A stretch of 63,888 bases of DNA. It comes from JAVVVD01 sp964642795. GTDB taxonomy: Bacteria > Bacillota > Clostridia > Christensenellales > CAG-138. A program made the translations under genes and the position numbers. Below the pieces are notes generated by a model. That model had not been told where the DNA came from. It worked only from the letters and a program-made list of their open reading frames with translations, and did not search any database. The stretch covers positions 1-63,888 of the forward strand of contig CAZXRQ010000002.1 in NCBI GenBank assembly GCA_964642795.1. The letters run 5' to 3'. Below, piece by piece: positions 52,530 to 60,718 of the stretch (positions within the stretch are counted from its first letter, which is position 1; every line of letters begins with the position of its first letter).

Positions 52530-52733
52530 CTATTTTTTAAGCTTCAGGCTGTACTCTGCGCCGTTTTGCGCAGTCTCTACGGCATAGCCGCAGCTGGACG
52601 CAAAGCGGGTGATGTTCTCCACGGCGCACTTATCGTCCACCAGTACCTCCAGCGTAGCGGGCGCGTTGGCCTTGACCTCGCGCTGCACCATCACGACGGG
52701 TATGGGACAGGAAAAACCTCTTGCATCTACCAT
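52530..52733 (-). CDS. TusA/YedF-type sulfur carrier protein
   Basis: A 67-aa TusA-fold protein with the active-site motif CPIP (ARGFSCPIPVVMVQREVKAN). It would carry persulfide or selenium between partners. Lies 6 bases after yedE. Small, but the motif and context make it secure. Confidence 0.92.
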   Translation of the reverse strand: MVDARGFSCPIPVVMVQREVKANAPATLEVLVDDKCAVENITRFASSCGYAVETAQNGAEYSLKLKK

Positions 52734-52739
52734 AGCTCT

Positions 52740-53840
52740 TTACTCCTTTTCCGCGGCCTGTTTTTTTGGCATGTTCAACAGTGATACTATCAGCATAACT
52801 GCAATACCCGCCAGCACGACGATCTTGCCCGCTGTGGATATGCCGCCTACGACCAACTCGCCCGCCTCGTTGAGCGAATCCGGATTGCCCGCCAAACCGA
52901 AGTTATGGCTTATGGCCGCGCCTGCCGTCATGCCCAGCACAGTTATAGCCGAGTCGCCGCTTCCCTCGCCTGCGAGTATCAGCTGCCTGAGCGGGCAGCC
53001 GCCCACCAGCACGGAACCCCAGCCTACCAGCACCATACCCAGCAGATTCCAAAGATGGCTGCTGTGCGCCACAGGCTGCAGCTCAAAGCCCAGCTTGAAG
53101 TTGCCGGTTATAAGGTTGCCGGCCAGCACCACTATGAATATCGTGATAAAGCCGTACAGCAGCTTGAAATCCTTGAACATGACCGCATCGCGTATGCCGC
53201 CTGCCATGCAAAGCCGCGCCCTCTGCGCCAAAGCGCCCACAACCAGCGCAATGCCCAGCGCTATCAGCACCGGCGCATGCTTGGAGCCGGGGCCTTCGGT
53301 GCTGGCCTTGAACAGTGCGGGTACGGCCAGCGCAAGCACCATCAGCAGCGCCAAGATCACCGGCATTGCGCCGCCCTCGAATATGCCCATCTGATATGAG
53401 CGTCTAAGCGAGAAGCCGCGCTTTAAGAATACTACGCCCAGCAGTATGCCTGCAGCAAAGCCGGCAAGGCCTACCAAGGCGTTGAGATCGCCGCCGCCAA
53501 GACGTATTACCATACGCAGCGGGCAGCCGAGGAACGCAAGCGCGCCGATCATCACGAACGCGCCAACAACGAACCGCGTCATGGGCGACGAGCCCGCGCG
53601 CGCCCTGAATTCCTTAGTGGCCAGCGCCATTATGAATGCGCCCAGCACAAGGCCGATTATTTCAGGCCGTACATACTGTACCTTCGCCGCGCCGTGCAGA
53701 CCGCAAGCGCCGGCTATGTCCCTAAGAAAGCAGGCAATACAAAAGCCCATGTTGGCCGGATTGCCCAGCGCCGTGAGCAGTACCGCGGCAATACCTACCG
53801 CCGCACCGGCTATTACGACCATCCAGTTTACTTTTTTCAT
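52740..53840 (-). CDS. yedE: YedE-type putative selenium transporter
   Basis: A 366-aa membrane protein of the YeeE/YedE family with about ten hydrophobic segments. The family Cys motif occurs twice, as FLGCPLRMVIRLGGGDLNAL and VGGCPLRQLILAGEGSGDSA. YedE proteins in this gene setting are proposed selenium importers. The ATG at 53840 is 6 bases after GGGGTG; a GTG at 53849 overlaps that site. A promoter lies at 53890-53918. First gene of yedE-tusA-DUF3343. Confidence 0.92.
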   Translation of the reverse strand: MKKVNWMVVIAGAAVGIAAVLLTALGNPANMGFCIACFLRDIAGACGLHGAAKVQYVRPEIIGLVLGAFIMALATKEFRARAGSSPMTRFVVGAFVMIGALAFLGCPLRMVIRLGGGDLNALVGLAGFAAGILLGVVFLKRGFSLRRSYQMGIFEGGAMPVILALLMVLALAVPALFKASTEGPGSKHAPVLIALGIALVVGALAQRARLCMAGGIRDAVMFKDFKLLYGFITIFIVVLAGNLITGNFKLGFELQPVAHSSHLWNLLGMVLVGWGSVLVGGCPLRQLILAGEGSGDSAITVLGMTAGAAISHNFGLAGNPDSLNEAGELVVGGISTAGKIVVLAGIAVMLIVSLLNMPKKQAAEKE

Positions 53841-53889
53841 GTGTTTCACCCCATCGCGTTATTCTTGCGTAAAACATACGCTTGTGTAA

Positions 53890-53918
53890 ATTATCCGGCA
53901 CATGTACGCCAAAATCAA
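53890..53918 (-). promoter_or_regulatory. Candidate yedE promoter
   Basis: TTGATT - 17 nt - GATAAT on the minus strand, 49 bases before the ATG. The leader holds the imperfect inverted repeat GCGTATGTTTTACGC, a possible regulator site. Confidence 0.5.
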
Positions 53919-53945
53919 ATACGCAGTTTGGATGTATAGTCCATA

Positions 53946-54872
53946 TTATTTGTTTTTTCGATCATATTCGCTTTCAACTGCGCGTTGGACGTATTTAACA
54001 AACGCGCTCTCCATTTCAGTTAGCGGCACGTCTCTGCGCCACGCCATATACAGCTTGCGGTATACCCCGCCGCTGTCCAGCTCAAAGCCTATGAGCTTTC
54101 CCTCCTTAAGCTCGGCAGCGGCAGCCAGTCCGGATATCACCGCCACGCCCATGCCCTGCGCCACGCTCAGCTTTACCGCCTCTGGGCTATCCATTGCGGC
54201 GACTATATGCAGCCTTGCCCGGTCAAAGCCAATACCGTCCAAATAATCCATAAACGCCCTGCGGGTGCCGGAGGTCTCCTCGCGCAGTATCATAGGCTCT
54301 GCAAGCAGCGCCGTCCCCAGCTTCCCCTGCGCCTTCATCGCCTGGAAGCGCTCGCTGTTTTCGCTTATCAGCACCAGCCTGTCCTCCAGCAGCGCGCGGC
54401 TCTCATATGCGCGCCTGTCCGGCTGTGCGCCCACAAAGCCCACGCGCACATCCCCCCGGGCAAGCATCTGCCCCACGCTCTCGCTGTCTCCCCGCTTGAG
54501 CACGCAGCGGCAGTCCGGACGGCTTCGCACAAAGCCGGACATCAGCTCCGGCATAAGGCTTTGCGCGGGCACCGTGGACGTGCCTATCACAAGCTCGGTC
54601 TCCGCGGCGGCGCCCTCCATCTTCTCCAAAGCGTGCGCGCGATCCAGTATATCCCGCGCCATGCCGTACGCCCAGCGGCCCTGCTCCGTCAACAGCTGCT
54701 TTTTGCGCGCGGAACGCACGATAAGGCTTGCGCCCAGCGCCTGCTCCAGCTCCTGTATGCGCGCGCTCACGGTGGACTGCGTAAGATACAGCGCCTCCGC
54801 CGCCTTGGTGAAGCTGCTGTATTCCGCCGTGGCGACGAACGCTTCCAGCTGTCTCATGGTGATCTTCAGCAT
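53946..54872 (-). CDS. LysR-family regulator of the selenium module
   Basis: A 308-aa LysR-type regulator: N-terminal helix-turn-helix (RQLEAFVATAEYSSFTKAAE, LYLTQSTVSARIQELEQAL) and C-terminal effector domain. It lies between yedE and the divergent csd-like gene, the place of the selenium-metabolism LysR proteins in Clostridia, so it is inferred to control this module. AGGGGG lies 7 bases before the ATG. The effector is unknown. Confidence 0.9.
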   Translation of the reverse strand: MLKITMRQLEAFVATAEYSSFTKAAEALYLTQSTVSARIQELEQALGASLIVRSARKKQLLTEQGRWAYGMARDILDRAHALEKMEGAAAETELVIGTSTVPAQSLMPELMSGFVRSRPDCRCVLKRGDSESVGQMLARGDVRVGFVGAQPDRRAYESRALLEDRLVLISENSERFQAMKAQGKLGTALLAEPMILREETSGTRRAFMDYLDGIGFDRARLHIVAAMDSPEAVKLSVAQGMGVAVISGLAAAAELKEGKLIGFELDSGGVYRKLYMAWRRDVPLTEMESAFVKYVQRAVESEYDRKNK

Positions 54873-54909
54873 CGTATTTCCCCCTGGTTCGATCGTTTAC
54901 ATCGTTATT

Positions 54910-54937
54910 TTGCACGTGACAACACGCTTTGTATATG
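54910..54937 (+). promoter_or_regulatory. Candidate promoter of the class V desulfurase-like gene
   Basis: TTGCAC - 16 nt - TATATG in the 92-base region divergent from lysR, so a site near here could control both. Confidence 0.45.
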
Positions 54938-54964
54938 TTAGGCTTGCCTTGGAGGTAAACATAT

Positions 54965-56098
54965 ATGATCTATCTCGATAACGCGGCCACATCCTTCCCC
55001 AAGCCAGACGGCGTGTCCGACCGCATGAAGCTGTATATCGACGCCATAGGCGCAAACGTCAACCGCTCCGTATACGCCTCCGCCCAGGATGCGGGCATGG
55101 TAGCATTGCGTCTTCGCGAGCGGCTGTGCAGGCTGTTCAGCTTTTCAGAGCCTCCCACACATGCGATAATCACCCCCGGCGCCACAGCCGGACTTAATAT
55201 GATACTCAAGGGTCTGCTCCGCCCCGGCGACCACTGTATTGTCAGCAGCATGGAGCATAACGCCGTTATGCGGCCGCTGATGCAGCTTGAAGGCGTATCC
55301 TTCGACCGCATACCCGCCGGCTCAGACGGGCTGATCGACCCTGCCGATATCATTCCCCTTATACGCAGCAACACCCGCCTTGTGCTTATCGCCCATGCGT
55401 CCAACGTATGCGGCGCAGTGCAGGACGCAGAGTCGGTAGGGAATATCTGCGCGGAGCGCGGCATACCCTTTGCGCTGGATGCGGCGCAGACCGCCGGGCA
55501 TTTCCCTGTGGACTTCGCCCGCTTCAAGCTGAGCGCGCTGTGCGCGCCCGGCCACAAGGGGCTTATGGGGCCCTCCGGCATTGGCGCGCTGCTGCTGGAG
55601 GACGGCTTTGCAGCATCCCTTACCCCGCTTATCGCGGGCGGCACGGGCAGCGCATCCGACAGCGAATATCTGCCGCCTTATCTCCCCGACCGCTTTGAAT
55701 CCGGCACGCTCAACCTGCCCGGCATATACGGGCTGGAGGAATCGCTGCGCTTTATTGAGGATACCGGCGTCCCCGCGCTGCGCGAACACGAAGCCGCACT
55801 GTGCGCACGGTTTTTGGACGGGCTTTCCAGCATTCCCGGTGTGCGCGTATACGGCCCTGCCGATATGACGCGCCGCGTGGGCGTTATCGCCGTGGATTTT
55901 ATCAACGAGGACAACGCCGTCGCCGCCTACAGGCTGGAAGCCGAGCATGGCATACTCACCCGCTGCGGCCTGCATTGCGCGCCCAGCGCGCACAAAACGC
56001 TGGGCACCTTTTCGCGCGGCGTAGTACGTTTCTCGCTTGGGCATTTCAATACCGCAGCCGATGTGGACGCGGCGCTGGCCGCCATCAGCGCAATCTGA
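54965..56098 (+). CDS. Class V aminotransferase, cysteine desulfurase-like
   Basis: A 377-aa PLP enzyme of the Csd/NifS type. PLP Lys in CAPGHKGLMGPSGIG, the PLP-contacting HAT-like region SMEHNAVMRP and FALDAAQTAGHFPVD, and a Cys in the substrate loop (LTRCGLHCAPSAHKTLG). It could deliver sulfur or selenium to SelD. GGAGG lies 8 bases before the ATG. Its 3' end overlaps the convergent selD by 14 bases. Confidence 0.9.
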   Translation: MIYLDNAATSFPKPDGVSDRMKLYIDAIGANVNRSVYASAQDAGMVALRLRERLCRLFSFSEPPTHAIITPGATAGLNMILKGLLRPGDHCIVSSMEHNAVMRPLMQLEGVSFDRIPAGSDGLIDPADIIPLIRSNTRLVLIAHASNVCGAVQDAESVGNICAERGIPFALDAAQTAGHFPVDFARFKLSALCAPGHKGLMGPSGIGALLLEDGFAASLTPLIAGGTGSASDSEYLPPYLPDRFESGTLNLPGIYGLEESLRFIEDTGVPALREHEAALCARFLDGLSSIPGVRVYGPADMTRRVGVIAVDFINEDNAVAAYRLEAEHGILTRCGLHCAPSAHKTLGTFSRGVVRFSLGHFNTAADVDAALAAISAI

Positions 56099-57137
56099 TA
56101 TATTTACCGCCGGTATATTCCTTTGCCGTACCTATGCGCTGCGCGTCGGGTACGGTTTTTTTTAACCTTTCATACAGCGCATCCGCATCCTTTTCCGCCA
56201 CGGCTATCAACAGTCCGCCCGCCGTCTGAGGATCGTACAGCACATCCTGCACCGCAAGCTCCACGTCCCCCGCGTCCACGTTTGCCTCGGCAAACGCACG
56301 GTTTCGGTACATACCGGCGGGCAGTATGCCCATGCGCGCAAGCTCCAGCGCCTCCGGTATGATGCTGATGCTTTTCGTATCAAGCGTAAGCTCGACGCCG
56401 CTGCCCTGCGCCATCTCGCAGGCGTGGCCCAGCAGCGCAAAGCCGGTAACGTCTGTACAGGCATGCACCTCAAGCCCATCCATCGCCTCCGCCGCCGCCT
56501 TGTTCAAGGTGGTCATAAGGCGATACGCAAGCGCCTCGCTCTCCGCGGAGAGCATGTCCGCCTTGGCTGCGGTGGTCAGCACGCCTATGCCCAGGGGCTT
56601 TGTCAAAAACAGCACGTCGCCCGGACGCGCACCGCTGTTGGTAAGTATTCTGTCCGGATGCACAAAGCCCGTGACGCACAGGCCGTACTTGGGCTCGTCG
56701 TCATATATGCTGTGGCCGCCGGTTATCAGCGCGCCCGCCTCGTAGACCTTATCGTAGCCGCCCTTGAGCAGCTGATGCACGGCGTCACCATCCATGCTTT
56801 CCGGCACGCACATTATGTTAAGCGCCAGCCTGGGTACGCCGCCCATGGCATATATGTCGGACAGTGCGTTGGTCGCCGCTATCTGGCCGAACAGGTACGG
56901 ATCATCCGCTATGGGCGGGAAGAAATCCACCGTCTGCACTATGGCAAGCTCGTCGCTTATCTTGTACACCGAGGCGTCGTCGCTTTTATCAAAGCCCACC
57001 AGCAGATTTTCATCCTGATGCACCTTTATATCCCCCAGCAGCTGCGCGAGCACCCCCGCGCCCACCTTTGCGCCGCAGCCCGCACACTTGGCGAGCTTGG
57101 TAAGTTTAACTTCGGTCTCGTTTTTATGTTCGTCCAT
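56085..57137 (-). CDS. selD: Selenide, water dikinase (selenophosphate synthetase)
   Basis: Makes selenophosphate from selenide and ATP. The 350-aa product has the active-site stretch KCAGCGAKVG, encoded with Cys (TGC) rather than Sec, then the ATP/Mg region TVDFFPPIADDPYLFGQIAA and NALSDIYAMGG. The ATG at 57137 follows GGAGG by 10 bases; MRRLLYM at 57155 overlaps it. No selA, selB or selC is present, so use may be for selenouridine, a Se-containing cofactor, or Sec genes elsewhere. Confidence 0.96.
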   Translation of the reverse strand: MDEHKNETEVKLTKLAKCAGCGAKVGAGVLAQLLGDIKVHQDENLLVGFDKSDDASVYKISDELAIVQTVDFFPPIADDPYLFGQIAATNALSDIYAMGGVPRLALNIMCVPESMDGDAVHQLLKGGYDKVYEAGALITGGHSIYDDEPKYGLCVTGFVHPDRILTNSGARPGDVLFLTKPLGIGVLTTAAKADMLSAESEALAYRLMTTLNKAAAEAMDGLEVHACTDVTGFALLGHACEMAQGSGVELTLDTKSISIIPEALELARMGILPAGMYRNRAFAEANVDAGDVELAVQDVLYDPQTAGGLLIAVAEKDADALYERLKKTVPDAQRIGTAKEYTGGKYIRLR

Positions 57138-57185
57138 GTACAACAGCCTCCGCATTCCAGCATTAAATTATCATTGATTATTTCG

Positions 57186-57214
57186 ATACTAGCATGAGAA
57201 TAACGAACTGTCAA
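57186..57214 (-). promoter_or_regulatory. selD promoter
   Basis: TTGACA - 17 nt - TAGTAT on the minus strand, 48 bases before the ATG. Confidence 0.65.
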
Positions 57215-57264
57215 CGGTGCAAAAAGCGGCGCGGGCGATCAGGATGGGCCGGAGCATAAAAAAA

Positions 57265-57374
57265 GCCGGCCCCCGGCGCGCATGCGCATGAAATGCGCTA
57301 ATGGCGGGCTGCGCCCGCCAAAGAACCGCAGCGGCGGCCGCCGCTGCGGTTCAATGCGCGCCGTGGGGCCGCGC
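57265..57374 (+). repeat. Family B cloverleaf repeat, copy B3
   Basis: Outer stem 57268-57283 with 57354-57370 (one bulge/mismatch). Arms: GCGCAT-GAA-ATGCGC at 57284-57298, TGGCGGGC-TGC-GCCCGCCA at 57302-57320, and a 14-bp third arm (GAACCGCAGCGGCG) at 57323-57352. It starts 11 bases after the stop of the MBL gene, on the side away from it, and lies upstream of the selD promoter. Confidence 0.88.
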
Positions 57375-57385
57375 TCACCCTAAAG

Positions 57386-58186
57386 CTAAATTATCACCGT
57401 CATACCCGCGCCCACTTCCTGCACATTGCCCAGCCGTTGCAGAAGCTTGGCCTTCGCCGCAAGCGATACGCAGTGGCAAGGATACGCCGCGCGCATACAA
57501 CACCCCGCCAAATATTCCGCCGTGGCGTCCAAGCGCGCATCCTCCTCAAACAGATGGAAGCCGCCCAGCACGCCGGTTATCCGTTCGTCTCCGCATACGG
57601 CCTTAGCGCGCTCAATTATATTGCATAAGCCGCTGTGGGAGCAGCCGGTTATTATGAATATGCCGTCGTCGGTCTTATACGCAAGCGCGGAGTCCTCGCA
57701 CAGCAAGTCCGGCTCCGCACCGCCGGGCGTGATTCGCTCGCCTATCGCATAGGGGGGCTCAAACTCCATAACGCGCGGTATCCCGCCCAAAAACACGCAG
57801 TCGTCCGTCACCCAATAGGGTTTGCTGCTCGGCACATAATCAAAGCGCGCAGCGGCCTCTATTTCATCAAACGGCGTACCTATATAATGCCCGTCCAGAT
57901 ATTTGGGCAAAAAACAGTCCGGATGCGCTATCAGCCTGGCGTGCGTGATATCGGGCAGATACTGCAGTCCCCGGGTGTGGTCGTCATGCCCGTGAGAAAG
58001 CACTATGTGCGTCACCGTGGCAAGGTCTATGCCCAGCGTGACGGCGTTTTTCACCGCAACATCTGAATAGCCCGCGTCAAACAGCACGTTTGCGCCATCC
58101 AGCTGTATGTAATAGCTTACCGCCGGTTCGCCAAGATAGTACTGATCTATTAGGGTATTGTTGTCGGTCAGCACCGTCAGCTTCAT
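57386..58186 (-). CDS. Metallo-beta-lactamase-fold hydrolase of the AOR operon
   Basis: A 266-aa MBL-fold protein with LSHGHDDHTRGL and later GCSHSGLCN, like the dihydropterin-related MBL proteins. The N-terminus LTVLTDNNTLIDQYYLGEP and the product size fit that group. It overlaps the AOR gene by 4 bases, so a part in tungstopterin or aldehyde metabolism is suggested; the reaction is not known. Confidence 0.88.
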   Translation of the reverse strand: MKLTVLTDNNTLIDQYYLGEPAVSYYIQLDGANVLFDAGYSDVAVKNAVTLGIDLATVTHIVLSHGHDDHTRGLQYLPDITHARLIAHPDCFLPKYLDGHYIGTPFDEIEAAARFDYVPSSKPYWVTDDCVFLGGIPRVMEFEPPYAIGERITPGGAEPDLLCEDSALAYKTDDGIFIITGCSHSGLCNIIERAKAVCGDERITGVLGGFHLFEEDARLDATAEYLAGCCMRAAYPCHCVSLAAKAKLLQRLGNVQEVGAGMTVII

Positions 58187-60087
58187 GGGGCCAGCTCCTG
58201 TATCTTCAGCTGCTTCAGCTTGCGCAGCGTGGGCACGCCCTGCTCATCCCAGCCACGCACGCGGTAATACATCGGCAGCATCTTATCAAGCGGCACCACG
58301 CTGTTTGGCTTATCCTGCTCCTGAGGCTCCTCCGTAAGGCGCGCAGGCAGCGCGTCGTCCGCGCCGGTAAGTCCCTCACGCAGCGAGAACAGCCGCTCGG
58401 TATTATAGCCGCGCTCACCCGCCTGCATAAAGCGGCCCGTGGTCACGGGTATGCCGGTGACCAGCTTCAGCACCTCGGACTGCGGCGCAAGATACATCGT
58501 ATTGAAGGGCAAAATGCCCGGCAGCAGCCAGCCCAGCGGGCGCAGCACCAGCCGCACGCCTAAGAGGATGCGATCCACCGCCCTTGTTACGGGATGCTCC
58601 GGGCCAAGGCGGAACATCAACGCCGGCACCACCGCCTGCGCCGTGAAAAGGCAAAAGCCAGCCGCGGACATAGCCTCCAGCAGGTTTTGGAACATTACGG
58701 TAAGCTCCGCCTTGCCCTTGGGCGTTTGGCTATCCACCTTTATCACGCCTACGGACTCGAAAAGCGCAAGATAACCGCCGTTCAAGTGGCAGCCGCCGCG
58801 GTTTGCCGTGGCATAGCCCAGTCCCATGCCCACCGAGCGGCGCGGCTCGTAGGAGGCAAGCTCCAGCCCCTTGGCGTTGATGGCAAAATCCTTGCCCCCG
58901 TATTTTTCCGCAAGCCATTTAGAGCCGTTTGCAAGCTCTGAATATATACCCTCGCGGTTAGTGATCCTCCACATCACGTCCTTGATGTTTTCCATATTGC
59001 CAAAGCTCAGGCCGAAGTCCGCCATTCCCTTTTGCTGCAGCTCCATGGCAAACGCCATAGTACCCGCCATGGAAATGGTATCCATCCCCCAGAGATCGGC
59101 ATAGTAATTTATGTCGCTTATGCTTTGAAGGTCGTTGTTGTCAATATCCGCGCCCAGCAGCCCCACGGTCTCGTATTCCGGCCCCTTCACCTCACGGCCC
59201 TCAACCTTTACGCGGCGCGCGCAGCGTATGGGACAGCTTACGCAGCCGGAGTTGCGGGTAAGTATGGTATCGCTGAGCGTCTCGCCGGAGATATCGTCGG
59301 CGCGCTCGTAGTGGCCAGACTGGAAATTGCGGGTGGGCAGCGCGCCGGATGCGTTAGCCGGCTTCAGCAGCCCCACCGTGCCGTAGCGCGGCAGCGTATC
59401 GCCGCTCATGGGGTGTTTTTTGAGGAACTCCACCCATTTTTTAACGTATTTATCGAACTTCTCACGCTCCGCGACCGGCGGCAGCTTTGTGCCGTATGCC
59501 ACCATTGCCTTTAGGTTTTTGCTGCCCATCACGGCGCCCGCGCCGCAGCGGCCCGCCACGCGCTCGCCGCTGACCGCACACGCATAGCGCACCAGATTCT
59601 CGCCGGCAGGCCCTATCACGAGCTTCCCCCAGTGCGGGTCAAACTGCGCCTGCACAGTCTCTGTATCCATACCCAGATATGGCGCTGCGTCAAGTATGCG
59701 CACGTTGCCGTCGAGTATTTCGATATATACGGGCGATTCCGCGCGCCCGGTGATAATAAGCCCGTCGTAGCCCGCACGCTTGAGCTGCACGCCGAACTGG
59801 CCGCCGCAGTTGCTAGTGGCGATGCCCCCCGTCATTACGTTTTTAAACGACATGTTGAACCGGCTGGAGGATGGCGCGCCCGTACCGTTTACAGGCCCCG
59901 TATTGACAATCAGCACGCTGCGCTCGTCCAGCGCGTCTATGCGCGGCGGCTGCAGGTCGTAAAGCAGCCTGCCTGCAAGCATCTTGCCGCCTATATACAG
60001 GCTGAACAGCTTTTCACTTATGGGATAGTCCGCCGTTTCGCCGGTGGTAAGGTTTATCCTTTTGTAAACGGGAAGCACCATGCTCAC
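58183..60087 (-). CDS. Aldehyde:ferredoxin oxidoreductase (tungsten enzyme)
   Basis: A 634-aa AOR-family enzyme oxidising aldehydes to acids with ferredoxin, using a tungstobispterin cofactor. The pterin-binding N-terminus has GPVNGTGAPSSSRFNMSFKN and SNCGGQFGVQLKRAGYDGLI; the 4Fe-4S ligands are CVSCPIRC plus a later Cys in GGCHLNGGY. Length is normal (600-635). It overlaps the polyferredoxin gene before it and the MBL gene after it by 4 bases each. The aldehyde substrate is unknown. Confidence 0.95.
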   Translation of the reverse strand: MSMVLPVYKRINLTTGETADYPISEKLFSLYIGGKMLAGRLLYDLQPPRIDALDERSVLIVNTGPVNGTGAPSSSRFNMSFKNVMTGGIATSNCGGQFGVQLKRAGYDGLIITGRAESPVYIEILDGNVRILDAAPYLGMDTETVQAQFDPHWGKLVIGPAGENLVRYACAVSGERVAGRCGAGAVMGSKNLKAMVAYGTKLPPVAEREKFDKYVKKWVEFLKKHPMSGDTLPRYGTVGLLKPANASGALPTRNFQSGHYERADDISGETLSDTILTRNSGCVSCPIRCARRVKVEGREVKGPEYETVGLLGADIDNNDLQSISDINYYADLWGMDTISMAGTMAFAMELQQKGMADFGLSFGNMENIKDVMWRITNREGIYSELANGSKWLAEKYGGKDFAINAKGLELASYEPRRSVGMGLGYATANRGGCHLNGGYLALFESVGVIKVDSQTPKGKAELTVMFQNLLEAMSAAGFCLFTAQAVVPALMFRLGPEHPVTRAVDRILLGVRLVLRPLGWLLPGILPFNTMYLAPQSEVLKLVTGIPVTTGRFMQAGERGYNTERLFSLREGLTGADDALPARLTEEPQEQDKPNSVVPLDKMLPMYYRVRGWDEQGVPTLRKLKQLKIQELAP

Positions 60088-60524
60088 ACCTCCGCTTCTT
60101 TTGCAGGCTCAGGCGTCTGCATCGTTATGGCGTGCAGCGGGCATACGCGCCCGCATATGCCGCAGCCCACGCAGGCGTCCGGATGCGCAAGCTCAGCAAA
60201 CACGGCAAGATCACCTCTGAATTTGGGCAGCGAAATAGCCAGCGCATCGCGTCCGCATATCTCCACGCACACGGAGCACGCGCTGCACAGCGCGGCTTCC
60301 ACGGCTGGCTTTTTCCATTCGCTCTTGGACACGCGCTTACACCTTGCGCCGCGCTCATCCTGTATTGCGCCGGCTGCGCACACCCTGCCGCACACGCCGC
60401 AGTCCATGCAGCGCGCCGCGTTTATCACATGCCGCGCCTTCAACGCGCCGTCTACCGCATTGACCGGGCAGCTCCGTTTGCAGAGCGTGCAGCCTACGCA
60501 GTCCTCCGTTATATAATGAGCCAT
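60084..60524 (-). CDS. Polyferredoxin with four 4Fe-4S sites
   Basis: A 146-aa iron-sulfur protein with four CxxCxxCxxxC clusters: CVGCTLCKRSC, CMDCGVCGRVC, CSACSVCVEIC and CVGCGICGRVC. It precedes AOR with a 4-base overlap and is its likely electron partner. The ATG at 60524 (MAHYITED) is preferred; the in-frame extension to 60560 overlaps a TATAAT box at 60552-60557. Confidence 0.93.
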   Translation of the reverse strand: MAHYITEDCVGCTLCKRSCPVNAVDGALKARHVINAARCMDCGVCGRVCAAGAIQDERGARCKRVSKSEWKKPAVEAALCSACSVCVEICGRDALAISLPKFRGDLAVFAELAHPDACVGCGICGRVCPLHAITMQTPEPAKEAEV

Positions 60525-60619
60525 ATTAACACGCCTTTCGGTCTGGTAATTATTATACATTTATATCTTACATCATCCCCCGGCCGCAGGCAATAGCCAG
60601 CTGTCACGGGGTGATATTT

Positions 60620-60648
60620 TTGCAAACTTTTCGGCTTTTATGCATAAT
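60620..60648 (+). promoter_or_regulatory. Candidate promoter of the KamA-family gene
   Basis: TTGCAA - 17 nt - CATAAT. A second TATAAT at 60665 lacks a good -35. Confidence 0.5.
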
Positions 60649-60718
60649 TACAATTTTTGTGTAGTATAATAATATATCTTTTTATTTTCTTTATACATTT
60701 CAGAAAGGAGGAAATGCG

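Noticed and set aside
57060..57090. Selenocysteine codon in selD
   Set aside because: The active-site codons read TGT and TGC; there is no in-frame TGA.
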